From NCBI RefSeq assembly GCF_014204975.1, contig NZ_JACHMM010000001.1, forward strand, positions 2,480,001-2,544,000: a DNA stretch of 64,000 bases. Direction: 5' to 3'. Each line of letters begins with the position of its first letter. The stretch's first letter is position 1. A model generated the notes under the pieces. That model saw only the letters and a list, made by a program, of their open reading frames with translations, did no database searches and was not told the DNA's origin. Position numbers and translations under genes: made by a program. This DNA comes from Jiangella mangrovi. Its GTDB lineage: Bacteria; Actinomycetota; Actinomycetes; Jiangellales; Jiangellaceae. Below are positions 15,999-24,739 of the stretch, in pieces.

Positions 15999-17372
15999 AT
16001 GAGGCGTACTGATCACTCCCGTCCGAGGCGTCGCACCCTGGTCCTGGCGGCCGCCGCCGTCCTGGCGGTCCCCGCGGTCGCCGTCCCCGCCGCCGTCGCG
16101 ACCGAGCCATCGCCGTCGTCGGCCGATGCCGAGGCCGCGGGGCTGCCGTCCGGCAACACCGCGTACCGGACGCTCGCCGACTACGAGGCCGACATGGCCG
16201 CCCTGGTCGCCGAGCACCCGGACCTGGTCAAGCCGGTCACGCTGCCCTACCCGACGACGTCCGGCCGCACGGTCCGCGGCATCGAGATCAGTACGAACGT
16301 GCAGGCCGACGACGGCAAGCCGGTCTTCGTCGACGTCGGCATGCACCACGGCAACGAGTTCCCCAGCGGCGAGCTGACCATGGAATACGCCATCGACCTC
16401 GTCGAGAGCGCCGCGGCCGGCGACCGGTACGTCACCCGCCTGCTCGACCGCGCGCGGGTCGTCGTCGTGCCGATCGTGAACGTCGACGGGTTCGTCCGCG
16501 GCCGCCGTCAGACCGACACCAACACCGACATGAACCGCAACTACGGCATGGGCTGGCTGCCCATCTCGACCGGCGGCGCGGCGCCGTGGTCGGAGCCCGA
16601 GACGCGCAACATCGAGTGGCTGCTGTCGACCCGCCAGGCGGTCGTGTTCAACACCCAGCACACCTGCATCCAGGTCGTGCTGTACCCGCCGCTGCAGCTC
16701 GCCGCCGGCCCCGCCCAGGACGTCGGCCGGCTGCACGCGCTGGCGTCCGAGATCGCCGCCATCTACGGCCCGGGCTACGACGCGCTGCCCTCGGCCGAGG
16801 ACTACGAGACCACCGGCGAGGCGATCGACTGGGCCTACTACGCGACGCGCGGGCTGTCGATCACGACCGAGACCTGCCCCGACTCCGGCGTCGCCCGGAC
16901 CTACCAGACCCAGGTGCTGGACGTGTACGACGAGCACCGCGAGGCGATGTTCACCGCCCTCGAGACCGCCGCGGACCCCGGCCAGTACGCCGTCATCGAC
17001 GGCAAGGGCCCCAAGGGCGCCGTCCTGCGCATCACCAAGGCGTTCGACATGTACACCAGCCCCTACCTGCAGCCCGACGGCAGCACCCGGCCCACGTCGT
17101 TCACCACCACGCTCGAGTCGGACCTGACCATCGACAGCCGCAACGGCAAGTTCGAGTGGGCCGTGAACCCGTCGTACCGTCCCATCCCGGCCTACCAGGA
17201 GGACGGCGTGCACGGGTTCCAGACCGGGTTCTACGAGGAGCCGTGGATCCTCACCTGCGAGCTGCCCGACGGCACCGTCCTGCAGACCGTCCCCGTGAAC
17301 GTGAACCTCGGCGAGACCGCGACCGTCGACCTCAAGGAGTGCCGCCGCGAGTTCCACCAGGCGCGCCCGTAA
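15999..17372 (+). CDS. Secreted M14-family zinc carboxypeptidase
   Basis: 457 residues behind GGAGAGGA. The basic N-terminus plus LVLAAAAVLAVPAVAVPAAV ending near residue 35 is a secretory signal peptide. The peptidase M14 active site is present: H117-G-N-E120 zinc ligands (GMHHGNEFPSGE), the NRNYG motif at 179-183, third zinc ligand His221 (NTQHTC), and the general-base glutamate E291 in ITTETCPDSG. It should remove C-terminal residues from peptides outside the cell. The C-terminal 100 residues form an extra beta-rich domain. Its 3' end overlaps the convergent SRPBCC gene by 41 bp. Confidence 0.92.
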   Translation: MRRTDHSRPRRRTLVLAAAAVLAVPAVAVPAAVATEPSPSSADAEAAGLPSGNTAYRTLADYEADMAALVAEHPDLVKPVTLPYPTTSGRTVRGIEISTNVQADDGKPVFVDVGMHHGNEFPSGELTMEYAIDLVESAAAGDRYVTRLLDRARVVVVPIVNVDGFVRGRRQTDTNTDMNRNYGMGWLPISTGGAAPWSEPETRNIEWLLSTRQAVVFNTQHTCIQVVLYPPLQLAAGPAQDVGRLHALASEIAAIYGPGYDALPSAEDYETTGEAIDWAYYATRGLSITTETCPDSGVARTYQTQVLDVYDEHREAMFTALETAADPGQYAVIDGKGPKGAVLRITKAFDMYTSPYLQPDGSTRPTSFTTTLESDLTIDSRNGKFEWAVNPSYRPIPAYQEDGVHGFQTGFYEEPWILTCELPDGTVLQTVPVNVNLGETATVDLKECRREFHQARP

Positions 17373-17790
17373 CCGCGTGCCTGAACGCGTCGAGCTGGCC
17401 GCCGTCGGCCCGCCGGATCGCCGCCCGGAGCAGTGGGCCGAACATGGTCCACCAGCCGCGGGTGCGGACGTCGGCGGCCAGCATGACCGTGGTGCTCTCG
17501 CTGGTGTCGCCGGCGCTCGGCTCGACGGTGTACGCGTAGTCGGCGGTGACGCCGCCCTGCACGGACGTGAGGGTGAGCGAGCGGCCGGGGTCCAGCGCGG
17601 TGATCGTGCTGGTGCGGTCCTTGCCGCGGGCGCGCACGGTCAGCTCGGTGCCGACGGCGGTCGCCCCGCCGGCCTGCACGGCCTCGACGCCGGGCATCCA
17701 GTCGGCTGCTCGGGACCAGTCGGTGAGCGCCGTCCACACGGCGTCGGCGGGCTGGTCGATGACGGTGGTGGCGTGGAAGGCCTCGGTCAC
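17332..17790 (-). CDS. SRPBCC-family (polyketide cyclase/START-like) protein
   Basis: 152 residues. It opens with FHATTVIDQPADAVWTALTDW, the first strand and helix of the START/SRPBCC fold. YAYTVEPSAGDTSESTTVML and WTMFGPLLRAAIRRADGGQLDAFRHAV provide the long C-terminal helix that closes the ligand cavity. Ligand unknown. The last 13 codons are antisense to the end of the M14 peptidase gene. Confidence 0.82.
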   Translation of the reverse strand: MTEAFHATTVIDQPADAVWTALTDWSRAADWMPGVEAVQAGGATAVGTELTVRARGKDRTSTITALDPGRSLTLTSVQGGVTADYAYTVEPSAGDTSESTTVMLAADVRTRGWWTMFGPLLRAAIRRADGGQLDAFRHAVTGAPGGTRGGTP

Positions 17791-17863
17791 GGGCCTACCG
17801 TGCTCCGGCCGGGTGGCGGCGGTCTTGTACGGATTTCACCTGGCGGTCAGAGGCGGGACCCGG

Positions 17864-18780
17864 TCAGCGGCGGGGAACGAAGCCGGGTGCCGCCTGGTCG
17901 GGGGTGAAGCTGCCGCGCTGGGCCGCGACGTACTCCGACGGCGTCACGCCGGTGTGCCGCTTGAAGTCGCGGATGAAGTGGCTCTGGTCGAACCAGCCCA
18001 GCTCCGCCGCCAGCGCCGGCCACGGCACCGGCGCGTAGACGTCGAGCCGGGCGAGCAACACCCGCAGCCGCAGGATCCGGGCCAGTACCCGCGGACTCAG
18101 CCCGACGACCTCGGTGAACTCGCGGTCCAGGTGACCGTGCGACACCCCGAGCTCCGCGGCGAGCGCGCCAATCGCGCGGGCCGGGTCCGCTTCGAGGGCG
18201 GCGACCGCTCGTTCGCAGCGCTCGAGTCCTGGTCTGGTTGGGTGCGGGAGGGGGAGGGGTCTCGCTCGGAGGGTGTCGCCTCCTGGCTGCGTCCCGTCCC
18301 GCTCCTGTGCGCGGCGTTCGGAGCCCGTGGTCAGGGTCGTGGTGAGGGCGTCGAGCAGGGAGTCGGGGCCGGCGCCGGAGCGTCGAGGTGCAGGAGTCGT
18401 CGTCGCAGCGGCGTGGCCGCCGGCCAGGCCGTCAGGAGGTCCACGACCCGGCCGCGGATCGTCGCCGGCCGGATCCCGAACACCGCCTCGCAGCCCACCG
18501 GCGTCGTCACGATCCCCACGCAGTGGGTCTCGCCCAGCGGCTCGTTGACGACCGGGCGGTCGTGCGGTCCGAGGAGGAACCCGGTGCCGGTGACCAGCGG
18601 CTCGCCGGCGCCGTCGGCCGGGGTCTCGCGGATCGGGTCCCCCAGCACCACGACCGCGACCGTCGAGCCGGTCGGCGCGATCCGCTCGTCGGGGTAGTCG
18701 ATGCGCCCGCGCGCGAACCAGATCGACTCCACGAAGCGCTCCAGCCCCTCCGGCCGGCGCGAGACGAAGCGGAACTCCAT
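17864..18780 (-). pseudogene. AraC-family transcriptional regulator with a frameshift
   Basis: Two reading frames encode one protein. From ATG at 18780 comes the sensor half (MEFRFVSRRPEGLERFVESIWFA... to HLDAPAPAP). The reading then shifts near the G4 run at 18365-18368 to a second frame that continues DSLLDALTTTLTTG... into ELGVSHGHLDREFTEVVGLSP and GWFDQSHFIRDFKRHTGVTPSEY, the paired helix-turn-helix of AraC proteins. Adding one base to the C run (coding strand) restores 306 in-frame codons over the full interval. Either the gene is inactive, or this is a sequencing error in a GC-rich homopolymer. No transposon scar is visible. Confidence 0.85.
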
Positions 18781-18808
18781 GGGGCCAGTGTCGCGCCCCG
18801 GCCGCGGA

Positions 18809-19363
18809 TCAGGGGGTCGTGTGCGCCTCGTAGTAGCGGCGGGCCTTGTCGCGGCTGCCGCACGTGGCCATGCTGCACCACCGTCGCCGGCCGTTCTTGC
18901 TGGTGTCGAGGAACACCCAGCGGCACGACGGGCACTCGCCCAGCCGGTCGAGCGGACCCGCGCTGAGCAGCGCGACCGCCGAGGCCGCGACCTCCCAGAG
19001 CAGGACGCGCATCGTCTGCGGCGCCGCCCACGAGAGCCGGAAGCCTGCGCCGTCGTCGATGAACCGGGCGTGCGCGACCCCCTCGGCGTGCACCGCGTGG
19101 AGGTCCTCGACGTCGTCGGTGGCGGGGCGCTCGCCGTGCGCGAGCGGCCGGAACGTCCGGTAGACCGTCTCGCGCAGGTCGCGGGCCGCCGGCAGCGTGT
19201 AGTCGAGGCTCGGGTCGCCGTCGACGGGGTGCCCCACTGCGCGGGCCCAGGTGAGTGCCTGCTCGGGCGTCGCCAGCCAGTCGCGCGTGGCGACCGGGCG
19301 CGCGTTGACGGTGTTCGCGAAGTCGAGGCAGAGCGCGTTGCCGACCAGTTCGACGTCGGTCAT
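18809..19363 (-). CDS. CGNR zinc-finger / ABATE-domain transcriptional regulator
   Basis: 184 residues. VELVGNALCLDFANTVNAR is the start of the ABATE domain. The C-terminal module CPSCRWVFLDTSKNGRRRWCSMATCGSRDKARRYY holds four Cys ligands and is the CGNR zinc finger, here with CGSR in place of CGNR. Proteins of this type are putative stress-linked DNA-binding regulators. It is divergent from the MFS transporter at 19462, with about 100 bp between them. TTGACA at 19396-19401 is a possible -35 element for the transporter. Confidence 0.88.
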   Translation of the reverse strand: MTDVELVGNALCLDFANTVNARPVATRDWLATPEQALTWARAVGHPVDGDPSLDYTLPAARDLRETVYRTFRPLAHGERPATDDVEDLHAVHAEGVAHARFIDDGAGFRLSWAAPQTMRVLLWEVAASAVALLSAGPLDRLGECPSCRWVFLDTSKNGRRRWCSMATCGSRDKARRYYEAHTTP

Positions 19364-19461
19364 GCCGTCGAGGGTATCTCACCATTCATCGCGTGTTGAC
19401 AGGTGAGGTTGATTCATGGGACTACTTGACCAGTGAAACGCTGATGAAGGGTGAGAATCCG

Positions 19462-20727
19462 ATGCGCGTGCTGCCGGTGTCGCTGGGCCGGTCGTTCAAC
19501 GGGCTGTGGTTCGGGACGGGCGCGGCCAACCTCGGCGACGGCATGGCGCTGTTCGTGCTGCCGCTCCTGGCCATCGCCGTCGGCGCGTCGGCCGGCGGGG
19601 TCGCGGCGGTGACGGCGGCGCTCACCCTGGCCTGGCCGGTGTTCGGGCTGCACGCCGGCTGGATCGTCGACCGCGTCGACCGGCGCACGCTGCTGGCGGT
19701 GGTCAGCGCCGTGCGCGGGCTGCTGCTGGCCGGCGTCACCGCGGCGTTCGTGACCGACGTGCTGTCGCTGCCGCTGATCCTCGTCGCCGCCGTCCTGCTG
19801 GGTGTCGCCGAGACCCTCGTCGACACCGCCTTGACGTCGACCATCCCCATGGTGGTCGAGCCGGCCGGGCGCAGCCGGGCCAACGCGCGCATCGAGGCGA
19901 CCGTCAACGTGACGAACCAGCTGGCCGGCCCGCCGCTCGCCGGGCTGCTGGCCGGGGCGACGCTGGCGCTGGCGACCGGGGCGAGCGCGGCGCTCTACGT
20001 GCTCGCCGTCGGCGGGGTGCTGGCGATGACCTCGCGGCGGACGGGAACGGAGGCGGGCGCGGGTGCCGGGGCGCGGCGGGCGAAGGGCGAGTTGGTCGCC
20101 GGGTTCCGATTCCTCTGGGGCCAGCCGGTGGTCCGCACGCTGACGCTCTTCACCGCCGCCATGAACGTCGTCTGGGCCGTGGCGACGGCGCTGCTGGTCG
20201 TCTACGCCGTCGAGCCCGGGCCGCTGGGGCTGACGGCGGCGCAGTACGGCCTGCTGCTCACGGCCATGGCGGTCGGCGGACTGCTGGCGTCGGTGCTGGT
20301 CGAGCCGCTGCGCCGGTGGGCCGGAACCACGCGGCTGATGATCGCCGACGCCGTCGGGACGGTGCTGTTCGTGCTGCCGGTCGCCGTCGGGGCCGGCATC
20401 TGGGCGGTCGCCGCGGGCGCCGTCGTCGCCGGGGCGGGGTCGAGCATCTGGCGCATCCTGGCGGCGACCGTCCGGCAGAACCTCTCGCCGCCGGAGCTGC
20501 TCGGCCGTATCTACTCGGCGTCGCGGATGATCAGCTGGGGCGTCATCCCGGCCAGTGCCGCCCTGGCCGGCATCGTGGCCGAGGTCTGGAGCCTGCGGAC
20601 GGCGTTCGTGGCGGCCTCGGTGCTGGGCGTCGTCGTGCTGGTGACGTTCGTGCGGTTCGCGCTGCGCAACGACCTCGACGCCGCCGTCCGCGGCCCCGCC
20701 GGTGACTCCCTGTCGGCGGCGGGCTAG
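19462..20727 (+). CDS. MFS transporter (drug/metabolite exporter type)
   Basis: 421 residues, about 12 membrane segments. GWIVDRVDRRTLLAV (loop 2-3 motif) and SRANARIEATVNVTNQLAGPPLAGLL are typical of the enterobactin/macrolide exporter-like MFS_3 subgroup. The start at 19462 follows GAAGGGTGAG at good distance; an in-frame ATG at 19444 has no site. The divergent CGNR regulator may control it. Substrate unknown. It ends on the remnant gene at 20724. Confidence 0.85.
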   Translation: MRVLPVSLGRSFNGLWFGTGAANLGDGMALFVLPLLAIAVGASAGGVAAVTAALTLAWPVFGLHAGWIVDRVDRRTLLAVVSAVRGLLLAGVTAAFVTDVLSLPLILVAAVLLGVAETLVDTALTSTIPMVVEPAGRSRANARIEATVNVTNQLAGPPLAGLLAGATLALATGASAALYVLAVGGVLAMTSRRTGTEAGAGAGARRAKGELVAGFRFLWGQPVVRTLTLFTAAMNVVWAVATALLVVYAVEPGPLGLTAAQYGLLLTAMAVGGLLASVLVEPLRRWAGTTRLMIADAVGTVLFVLPVAVGAGIWAVAAGAVVAGAGSSIWRILAATVRQNLSPPELLGRIYSASRMISWGVIPASAALAGIVAEVWSLRTAFVAASVLGVVVLVTFVRFALRNDLDAAVRGPAGDSLSAAG

Positions 20728-20897
20728 GGGTTCGGCCTCTGGATCGAGCCGACGACCCGGATGCCGTACTGGTCGATCACCTGGGTGACGTGGCCGTACT
20801 TGTCGGCGTGCCCGCGGGCGGCCTTCTCGGCGCTGCCGTAGGAGGCGAAGGGCCGGCCGGCCTTCTACCAGTGCCATCGCTCGGAGGCCCGAGAAGG
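20724..20897 (-). pseudogene. Remnant of an unrecognised small gene
   Basis: The reverse frame ends in TAG at 20724-20726 and reads back through GIRVVGSIQ, KYGHVTQVID and GRPFASYGSAEKAARG to an in-frame TAG at 20865-20867. Beyond that it continues RWHW and then meets TGA at 20898. The composition is protein-like and the reading is open for 46 codons, but there is no start codon, so this is the 3' part of a broken gene. The family was not identified. Confidence 0.55.
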
Positions 20898-20935
20898 TCA
20901 CGCCGTTGTCGGACCCGCGTGTGAGGATGGCCGGC

Positions 20936-21640
20936 ATGAGTGGAGGTGAGGGCGAGCAGCGGCCGCTGAGTCGGTCCGAGGCGTCGGCGGCGGTCGAGCA
21001 CCTCGGCTGGCGCTACCTGCTGGCGCGGTTCCAGACGGGTGTCGCCGTGGGCTCGCCGGCTCAGGCGGTCGACGTCGCGGCGACGGCGGTGCGCGCGGCC
21101 GGCGGGGCCGGCGCTCACCTGCGCGTCGACCTCCGGCCCGGGCGGGTGCTGCTGAGCCTGCAGGACGAGTCGATCGCCGACGTCACCGCACAGGAGGTCG
21201 CGGCGGCGGCCCGCATCACGACGGCGTTGCGCGCGGCCGGGCGCACCGCCGATCCCGCGGTCGGCGCGCCGGAACCACGCGCCGAGCAGGCACTCGAGAT
21301 CGCCGTCGACGCGCTCGACATCCCGGCGGTGCGGCCGTTCTGGAAGGCGGTCCTCGGCTACGTCGGCGAGGCCGGGCGCGACGGTCCCACCCACGCGCTG
21401 GTCGACCCGCTCGGACAGGGGCCCGCGGTCTGGTTCCAGCAGATGGTTGCGCCGCGGCCGCAGCGCAACCGCATCCACTTCGATCTCACCCTTCCGCACG
21501 ACGAGGCCGAGCGACGGCTGCGGGCCGCGGTCGACGCCGGCGGCACCGTCGTCAGCGACGGGCGGGCGCCGGCGTTCTGGGTGCTCGCCGACCCCGAGGG
21601 CAACGAGGTCTGCATCTGCACCTGGCAGGGGCGCGACTGA
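20936..21640 (+). CDS. Two-domain protein: pterin-dehydratase-like N-terminus and VOC (glyoxalase-like) C-terminus
   Basis: 234 residues from ATG at 20936 (GAGG nine bases upstream). Residues 10-100 (LSRSEASAAVEHLGWRYLL...ARFQTGV...SLQDESIADVTAQEV) resemble pterin-4a-carbinolamine dehydratase without its usual His-His-Pro catalytic block. Residues 110-234 (ALEIAVDALDIPAVRPFWKAVLGY, NRIHFDLTLPHDEAERRL, FWVLADPEGNEVCICTW) are a vicinal oxygen chelate domain. Catalytic role unknown. The arginase-like gene starts 1 bp after its stop, so the two are surely co-transcribed. Confidence 0.75.
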   Translation: MSGGEGEQRPLSRSEASAAVEHLGWRYLLARFQTGVAVGSPAQAVDVAATAVRAAGGAGAHLRVDLRPGRVLLSLQDESIADVTAQEVAAAARITTALRAAGRTADPAVGAPEPRAEQALEIAVDALDIPAVRPFWKAVLGYVGEAGRDGPTHALVDPLGQGPAVWFQQMVAPRPQRNRIHFDLTLPHDEAERRLRAAVDAGGTVVSDGRAPAFWVLADPEGNEVCICTWQGRD

Positions 21641-21641
21641 C

Positions 21642-22529
21642 ATGGCGGCGACGACGTTCGGCCTGCTCGGAGTCCCGTCCAGCGCGGCCGCGCACTGGCC
21701 CGGCATCGAGCGGGGCCCAGCCGCGCTCCGCGAGGCCGGCCTGGTCGAACTCCTGCGCGCCGCCGGCCTCGACGTCGCCGACCACGGCGACCGGCCGGCG
21801 CGCCGGTTCGCGGCGCAACGCGCGGACGGCGGGCTGAACAACCTCGCCGCCGTGCTCGACGTGCTGGCCGACACCCGTGCGGCGGTCGCCGAGGTGTTGG
21901 TCGCGGGCCGGCTGCCGTTCGTCGTCGGCGGCGAGTGCACGCTGACCATCGCGGTCCTCAGCGCGTTCGCCGACGCCGGCCGGCCTCTGGGCCTCATGTA
22001 CGTCGACGGCGGCCAGGACCTCATGAACCTCGCCGACCATCCGCACGAGCCCATCGCCGACGGCATGGGGGTCGCGCACCTGCTCGACCTCCCCGGCACC
22101 GCGCCGGAGCTGAGCTCGTTCGGCCCGCGGCGCCCGCTGCTCACCGCCGACCACGTCTGCTTCTTCGGCTACGCCGACGACGACGAGGACCTGCACGGCC
22201 GGGTCCCCAGCTGGCGCTTCCCCGCGGCGTCGGTCGCGCCCGACCCCGCCGCCTCGGCCGGGCTGGCGCTCGCCGCCCTCACCTCCGTCGCCGGCCGCTT
22301 CCTCGTCCACCTCGACATCGACGTCGTGAACTTCCTCGACCTCCCCGCCGCCGACGTCCCGCAGTACCGCGGCCTCTCCCTCGACCAGGTCATGGCGGCG
22401 GTGGCGGTCATGACTCGGCACCCCGGCTTCGCCGGCCTCGTCCTCACCGAGTTCAACCCCGACCACGGCGAGCCCGACGGCTCCACCGCCCGCCGCCTTG
22501 CCGAAGCCGTGGCCACCGCCCTCGGCTGA
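21642..22529 (+). CDS. Arginase/ureohydrolase-fold protein with altered metal-binding motifs
   Basis: 295 residues. GVPSSAAAHWPGIERGPAALREAGL, the later VHLDIDVVNFLDLP and LTEFNPDHGEPDGSTARRLAEA fix the ureohydrolase fold. Canonical manganese motifs are changed: GGDHS appears as GGECT, DAHxD as DGGQD (YVDGGQDL) and DxDxxDP as DIDVVNF, so several histidine or aspartate ligands are missing. It may have a different substrate, bind one metal only, or be inactive. It is coupled to the PCD/VOC protein upstream. Confidence 0.78.
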   Translation: MAATTFGLLGVPSSAAAHWPGIERGPAALREAGLVELLRAAGLDVADHGDRPARRFAAQRADGGLNNLAAVLDVLADTRAAVAEVLVAGRLPFVVGGECTLTIAVLSAFADAGRPLGLMYVDGGQDLMNLADHPHEPIADGMGVAHLLDLPGTAPELSSFGPRRPLLTADHVCFFGYADDDEDLHGRVPSWRFPAASVAPDPAASAGLALAALTSVAGRFLVHLDIDVVNFLDLPAADVPQYRGLSLDQVMAAVAVMTRHPGFAGLVLTEFNPDHGEPDGSTARRLAEAVATALG

Positions 22530-22620
22530 CGATTATCCAAGTGTCCGGCCCTGCCGTTAGGCTCCGGCGCCGTGCAGGCGGCGCCGGAGGGCGTCGGCCG
22601 TCAGCTGGGGGGCTGAGAAC

Positions 22621-23370
22621 GTGGCTGAGACCATGCCGCAGAACGACGACGACCAGGGCGGGATCCAGGACGAGCGGACCGGCCGCCGGTGGGCCCAGCA
22701 TCCGTGGCTCAACGGGTTGATCGGGGCGGGCGGCGCGGCTGTCATCGGGGTGATCGGCACCGCGCTGCTCACGCAGTCGGACCAGATGACCGTCAACTTC
22801 GGCGACGACTCCGCCGTCGTCGCGCAGCCCGAGACCGTCACCGTCACGGAACCGGCCGAGACGGTCACCGTCACCCGAACCGTAACGCCGCGACCCACGG
22901 CGACGCCGGTGTCCGCGGAGGGCGAGGACGACGAAGGTGGCGGGCAGGTCGTCGCCGGCCGGGCCGGGCTCACCTATCTGGCCGACCTCGACCTGGCGGG
23001 CTACGACGGTGACTACGACTCTCGCGAGGCCGAGGTGCTCGGGGAGCGGATGACGCAGTCGATGGTCCAGAACCTGTCGTGCAACTACCCCACCAAGCGG
23101 ATCGAGTGGAACCTGAGCGGCGACTACAGGACGTTCACCGCTCGTGCCGGGCTCGACGCCGACTCCGCGAACAACGACGCTGTCGCTCGGTTCCGGGTGC
23201 TGGTGGACCAGGACGAGGTGCTGGCGGAGGCGGACCTCGGGCTGCGCACCATCGAGGAGTTCGAGGTCGACGTCACCGGCCGGCACCGGCTCATCCTCGA
23301 GATCGTCGCGCTGGGCGAGGACACCTGCTCCGGCGCCGCCGCGGTATGGGGGGACGCGGCGATCACCTGA
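22621..23370 (+). CDS. Single-pass membrane protein with NPCBM/NEW2-like extracellular domain
   Basis: 249 residues, GTG start. A cytoplasmic N-terminus of about 30 residues precedes one membrane helix (LIGAGGAAVIGVIGTALL, about 33-50). A Thr/Val/Pro-rich stalk follows (VTVTEPAETVTVTRTVTPRP). The C-terminal domain from about residue 118 (LADLDLAGYDGDYDSREAEVLG, SCNYPTKRIEWNLSGDYRTFTARAGLDADS, FEVDVTGRHRLILEI) matches the galactose-binding-like NPCBM fold used to bind sugars. It is probably a cell-surface protein that senses or binds carbohydrate. Confidence 0.72.
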   Translation: MAETMPQNDDDQGGIQDERTGRRWAQHPWLNGLIGAGGAAVIGVIGTALLTQSDQMTVNFGDDSAVVAQPETVTVTEPAETVTVTRTVTPRPTATPVSAEGEDDEGGGQVVAGRAGLTYLADLDLAGYDGDYDSREAEVLGERMTQSMVQNLSCNYPTKRIEWNLSGDYRTFTARAGLDADSANNDAVARFRVLVDQDEVLAEADLGLRTIEEFEVDVTGRHRLILEIVALGEDTCSGAAAVWGDAAIT

Positions 23371-23389
23371 GCCGGGGGACACTGGGTCC

Positions 23390-24424
23390 GTGACAGCCGA
23401 CCCCACGCCGGGCGACCTCATGCGGCGCATCGCGTTCCTGCTGGAGCGCGCCCGCGAACCCACGTACCGCGTGCGCGCCTTCCGGACCGCCGCCGCCACC
23501 GCCGACTCCATCGGCATCGCAGAGCTGGTCGAGCGGATCGAGGCGGGCACGCTGACCGAGCTGCCCGGCATCGGCAAGGTGACGGCGACCGTCATCACCG
23601 AGGCGCTGGGCGGCGAGGTCCCGGTGTACCTGCGCCGGCTCGAGGCGACGGGCGGGCGGCCGGTCGCCGAGGGCGGGGCCGAGATTCGTGCCGCGCTCCG
23701 CGGCGACCTGCACGTGCACTCCGACTGGTCCGACGGCGGCAGCCCGATCGAGGAGATGGTGCGGACCGCGGCCGGGCTGGGGCACGAGTACGTCGCGCTC
23801 ACCGACCACTCGCCGCGGCTCACCGTCGCCAACGGGCTGTCGCCGGAGCGGCTGCGCAAGCAGCTCGACATCGTCGACGAGCTGAACGCGAGGAACGAGC
23901 ACGGCATCCGGATCCTCACCGGCATCGAGGTCGACATCAACGAGGACGGCTCGCTCGACCAGAGCGACGAGCTGCTCGGCCGCCTCGACGTCGTCGTCGC
24001 GAGCGTGCACTCGAAGCTGCGCATGAAGTCCGACGAGCTGACCGAGCGCATGGTCACCGCCATCGCCAACCCGCACACGGACGTCCTCGGGCACTGCACC
24101 GGTCGGCTCATCACGGGCGGCCGCGGCACCCGCCCCGAGTCGACCTTCGACCCCGAGATCGTGTTCGCCGCGTGCGAGCGGTTCGGCGTCGCCGTCGAGA
24201 TCAACTCGCGGCCCGAGCGGCTCGACCCGCCCAAGCGGCTGCTCCGCCTCGCCGTCGAGGCCGGCTGCTCGTTCGCCCTCGACACCGACGCGCACGCGCC
24301 CGGCCAGCTCGACTGGCAGCCCTACGGGTGCGAGCGCGCGGCCGCGTGCGGCGTCCCTATCGAGCAGATCGTCAACACCTGGCCGGTCGACGACCTGCTG
24401 GCCTGGACCGGGCGCGGCTCGTAG
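23390..24424 (+). CDS. PHP-domain phosphoesterase with helix-hairpin-helix domain (PolX C-terminal-like)
   Basis: 344 residues from GTG at 23390. Residues 1-95 contain a HhH-type DNA-binding segment (LTELPGIGKVTATVITEAL). From residue 103 the PHP domain shows GDLHVHSDWSDGG, ALTDHS, GIEVDIN, VVASVHS and DTDAHAPGQL, which carry the metal-binding His/Asp/Glu residues. It resembles the polymerase-X PHP module without the polymerase catalytic part, and may be a DNA-repair phosphatase or nuclease. It ends before a 315-bp gene-free region. Confidence 0.82.
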   Translation: MTADPTPGDLMRRIAFLLERAREPTYRVRAFRTAAATADSIGIAELVERIEAGTLTELPGIGKVTATVITEALGGEVPVYLRRLEATGGRPVAEGGAEIRAALRGDLHVHSDWSDGGSPIEEMVRTAAGLGHEYVALTDHSPRLTVANGLSPERLRKQLDIVDELNARNEHGIRILTGIEVDINEDGSLDQSDELLGRLDVVVASVHSKLRMKSDELTERMVTAIANPHTDVLGHCTGRLITGGRGTRPESTFDPEIVFAACERFGVAVEINSRPERLDPPKRLLRLAVEAGCSFALDTDAHAPGQLDWQPYGCERAAACGVPIEQIVNTWPVDDLLAWTGRGS

Positions 24425-24739
24425 GCGAAAGGCCGAGCAGTTCCGGACCACCATCCTCGACGTTGTCCACCAGCTCGTCACCGATCCGCCCACCCCCTGC
24501 TGACGACGCCCGCCGCGCCCGCGGTCGAGGATGAATGACGTCGACATGTAGACGCTGATGCCAACAAGCTGTTGGCCTGAGCGTCTACACGCCGAACGGG
24601 TTCTCTCGCCCGGGCGGCTCGGCCGCAGCGCCCGGGCCGTCCCGCCCGCACTGACGATGACGGCGGCGGCGGTCGGGGACGGCATCTCCCCAGACCGCCA
24701 CGGAACCCGCGCCAGGCCCCAGCGCCGTCGCCAACACCG
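24425..24739. other. Gene-free region between convergent genes, with two inverted repeats
   Basis: 315 bp. The first part is open in one frame after the PHP stop (AEQFRTTILDVVHQLV, ending at TGA near 24503) and looks like the tail of a lost gene of unknown type. It then holds the hairpin at 24547-24589. A 14-bp inverted repeat (24643-24656 against 24738-24751) has its right arm covering the stop codon of the MFS gene. No complete gene is credible here. Confidence 0.55.
24547..24589. repeat. 43-bp interrupted hairpin
   Basis: TGTAGACGCT-gat-GCCAACA-agc-TGTTGGC-ctg-AGCGTCTACA: two perfectly paired segments of 10 and 7 bp, separated by symmetrical 3-nt internal loops, with a 3-nt apex. It lies between convergent genes and may be a bidirectional terminator or the end of a decayed mobile element. 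There is no flanking target duplication that I can see. Confidence 0.75.

Noticed and set aside
19444-19461. Earlier start of the MFS transporter at 19444
   Set aside because: No ribosome-binding site there, whereas GAAGGGTGAG precedes the ATG at 19462.
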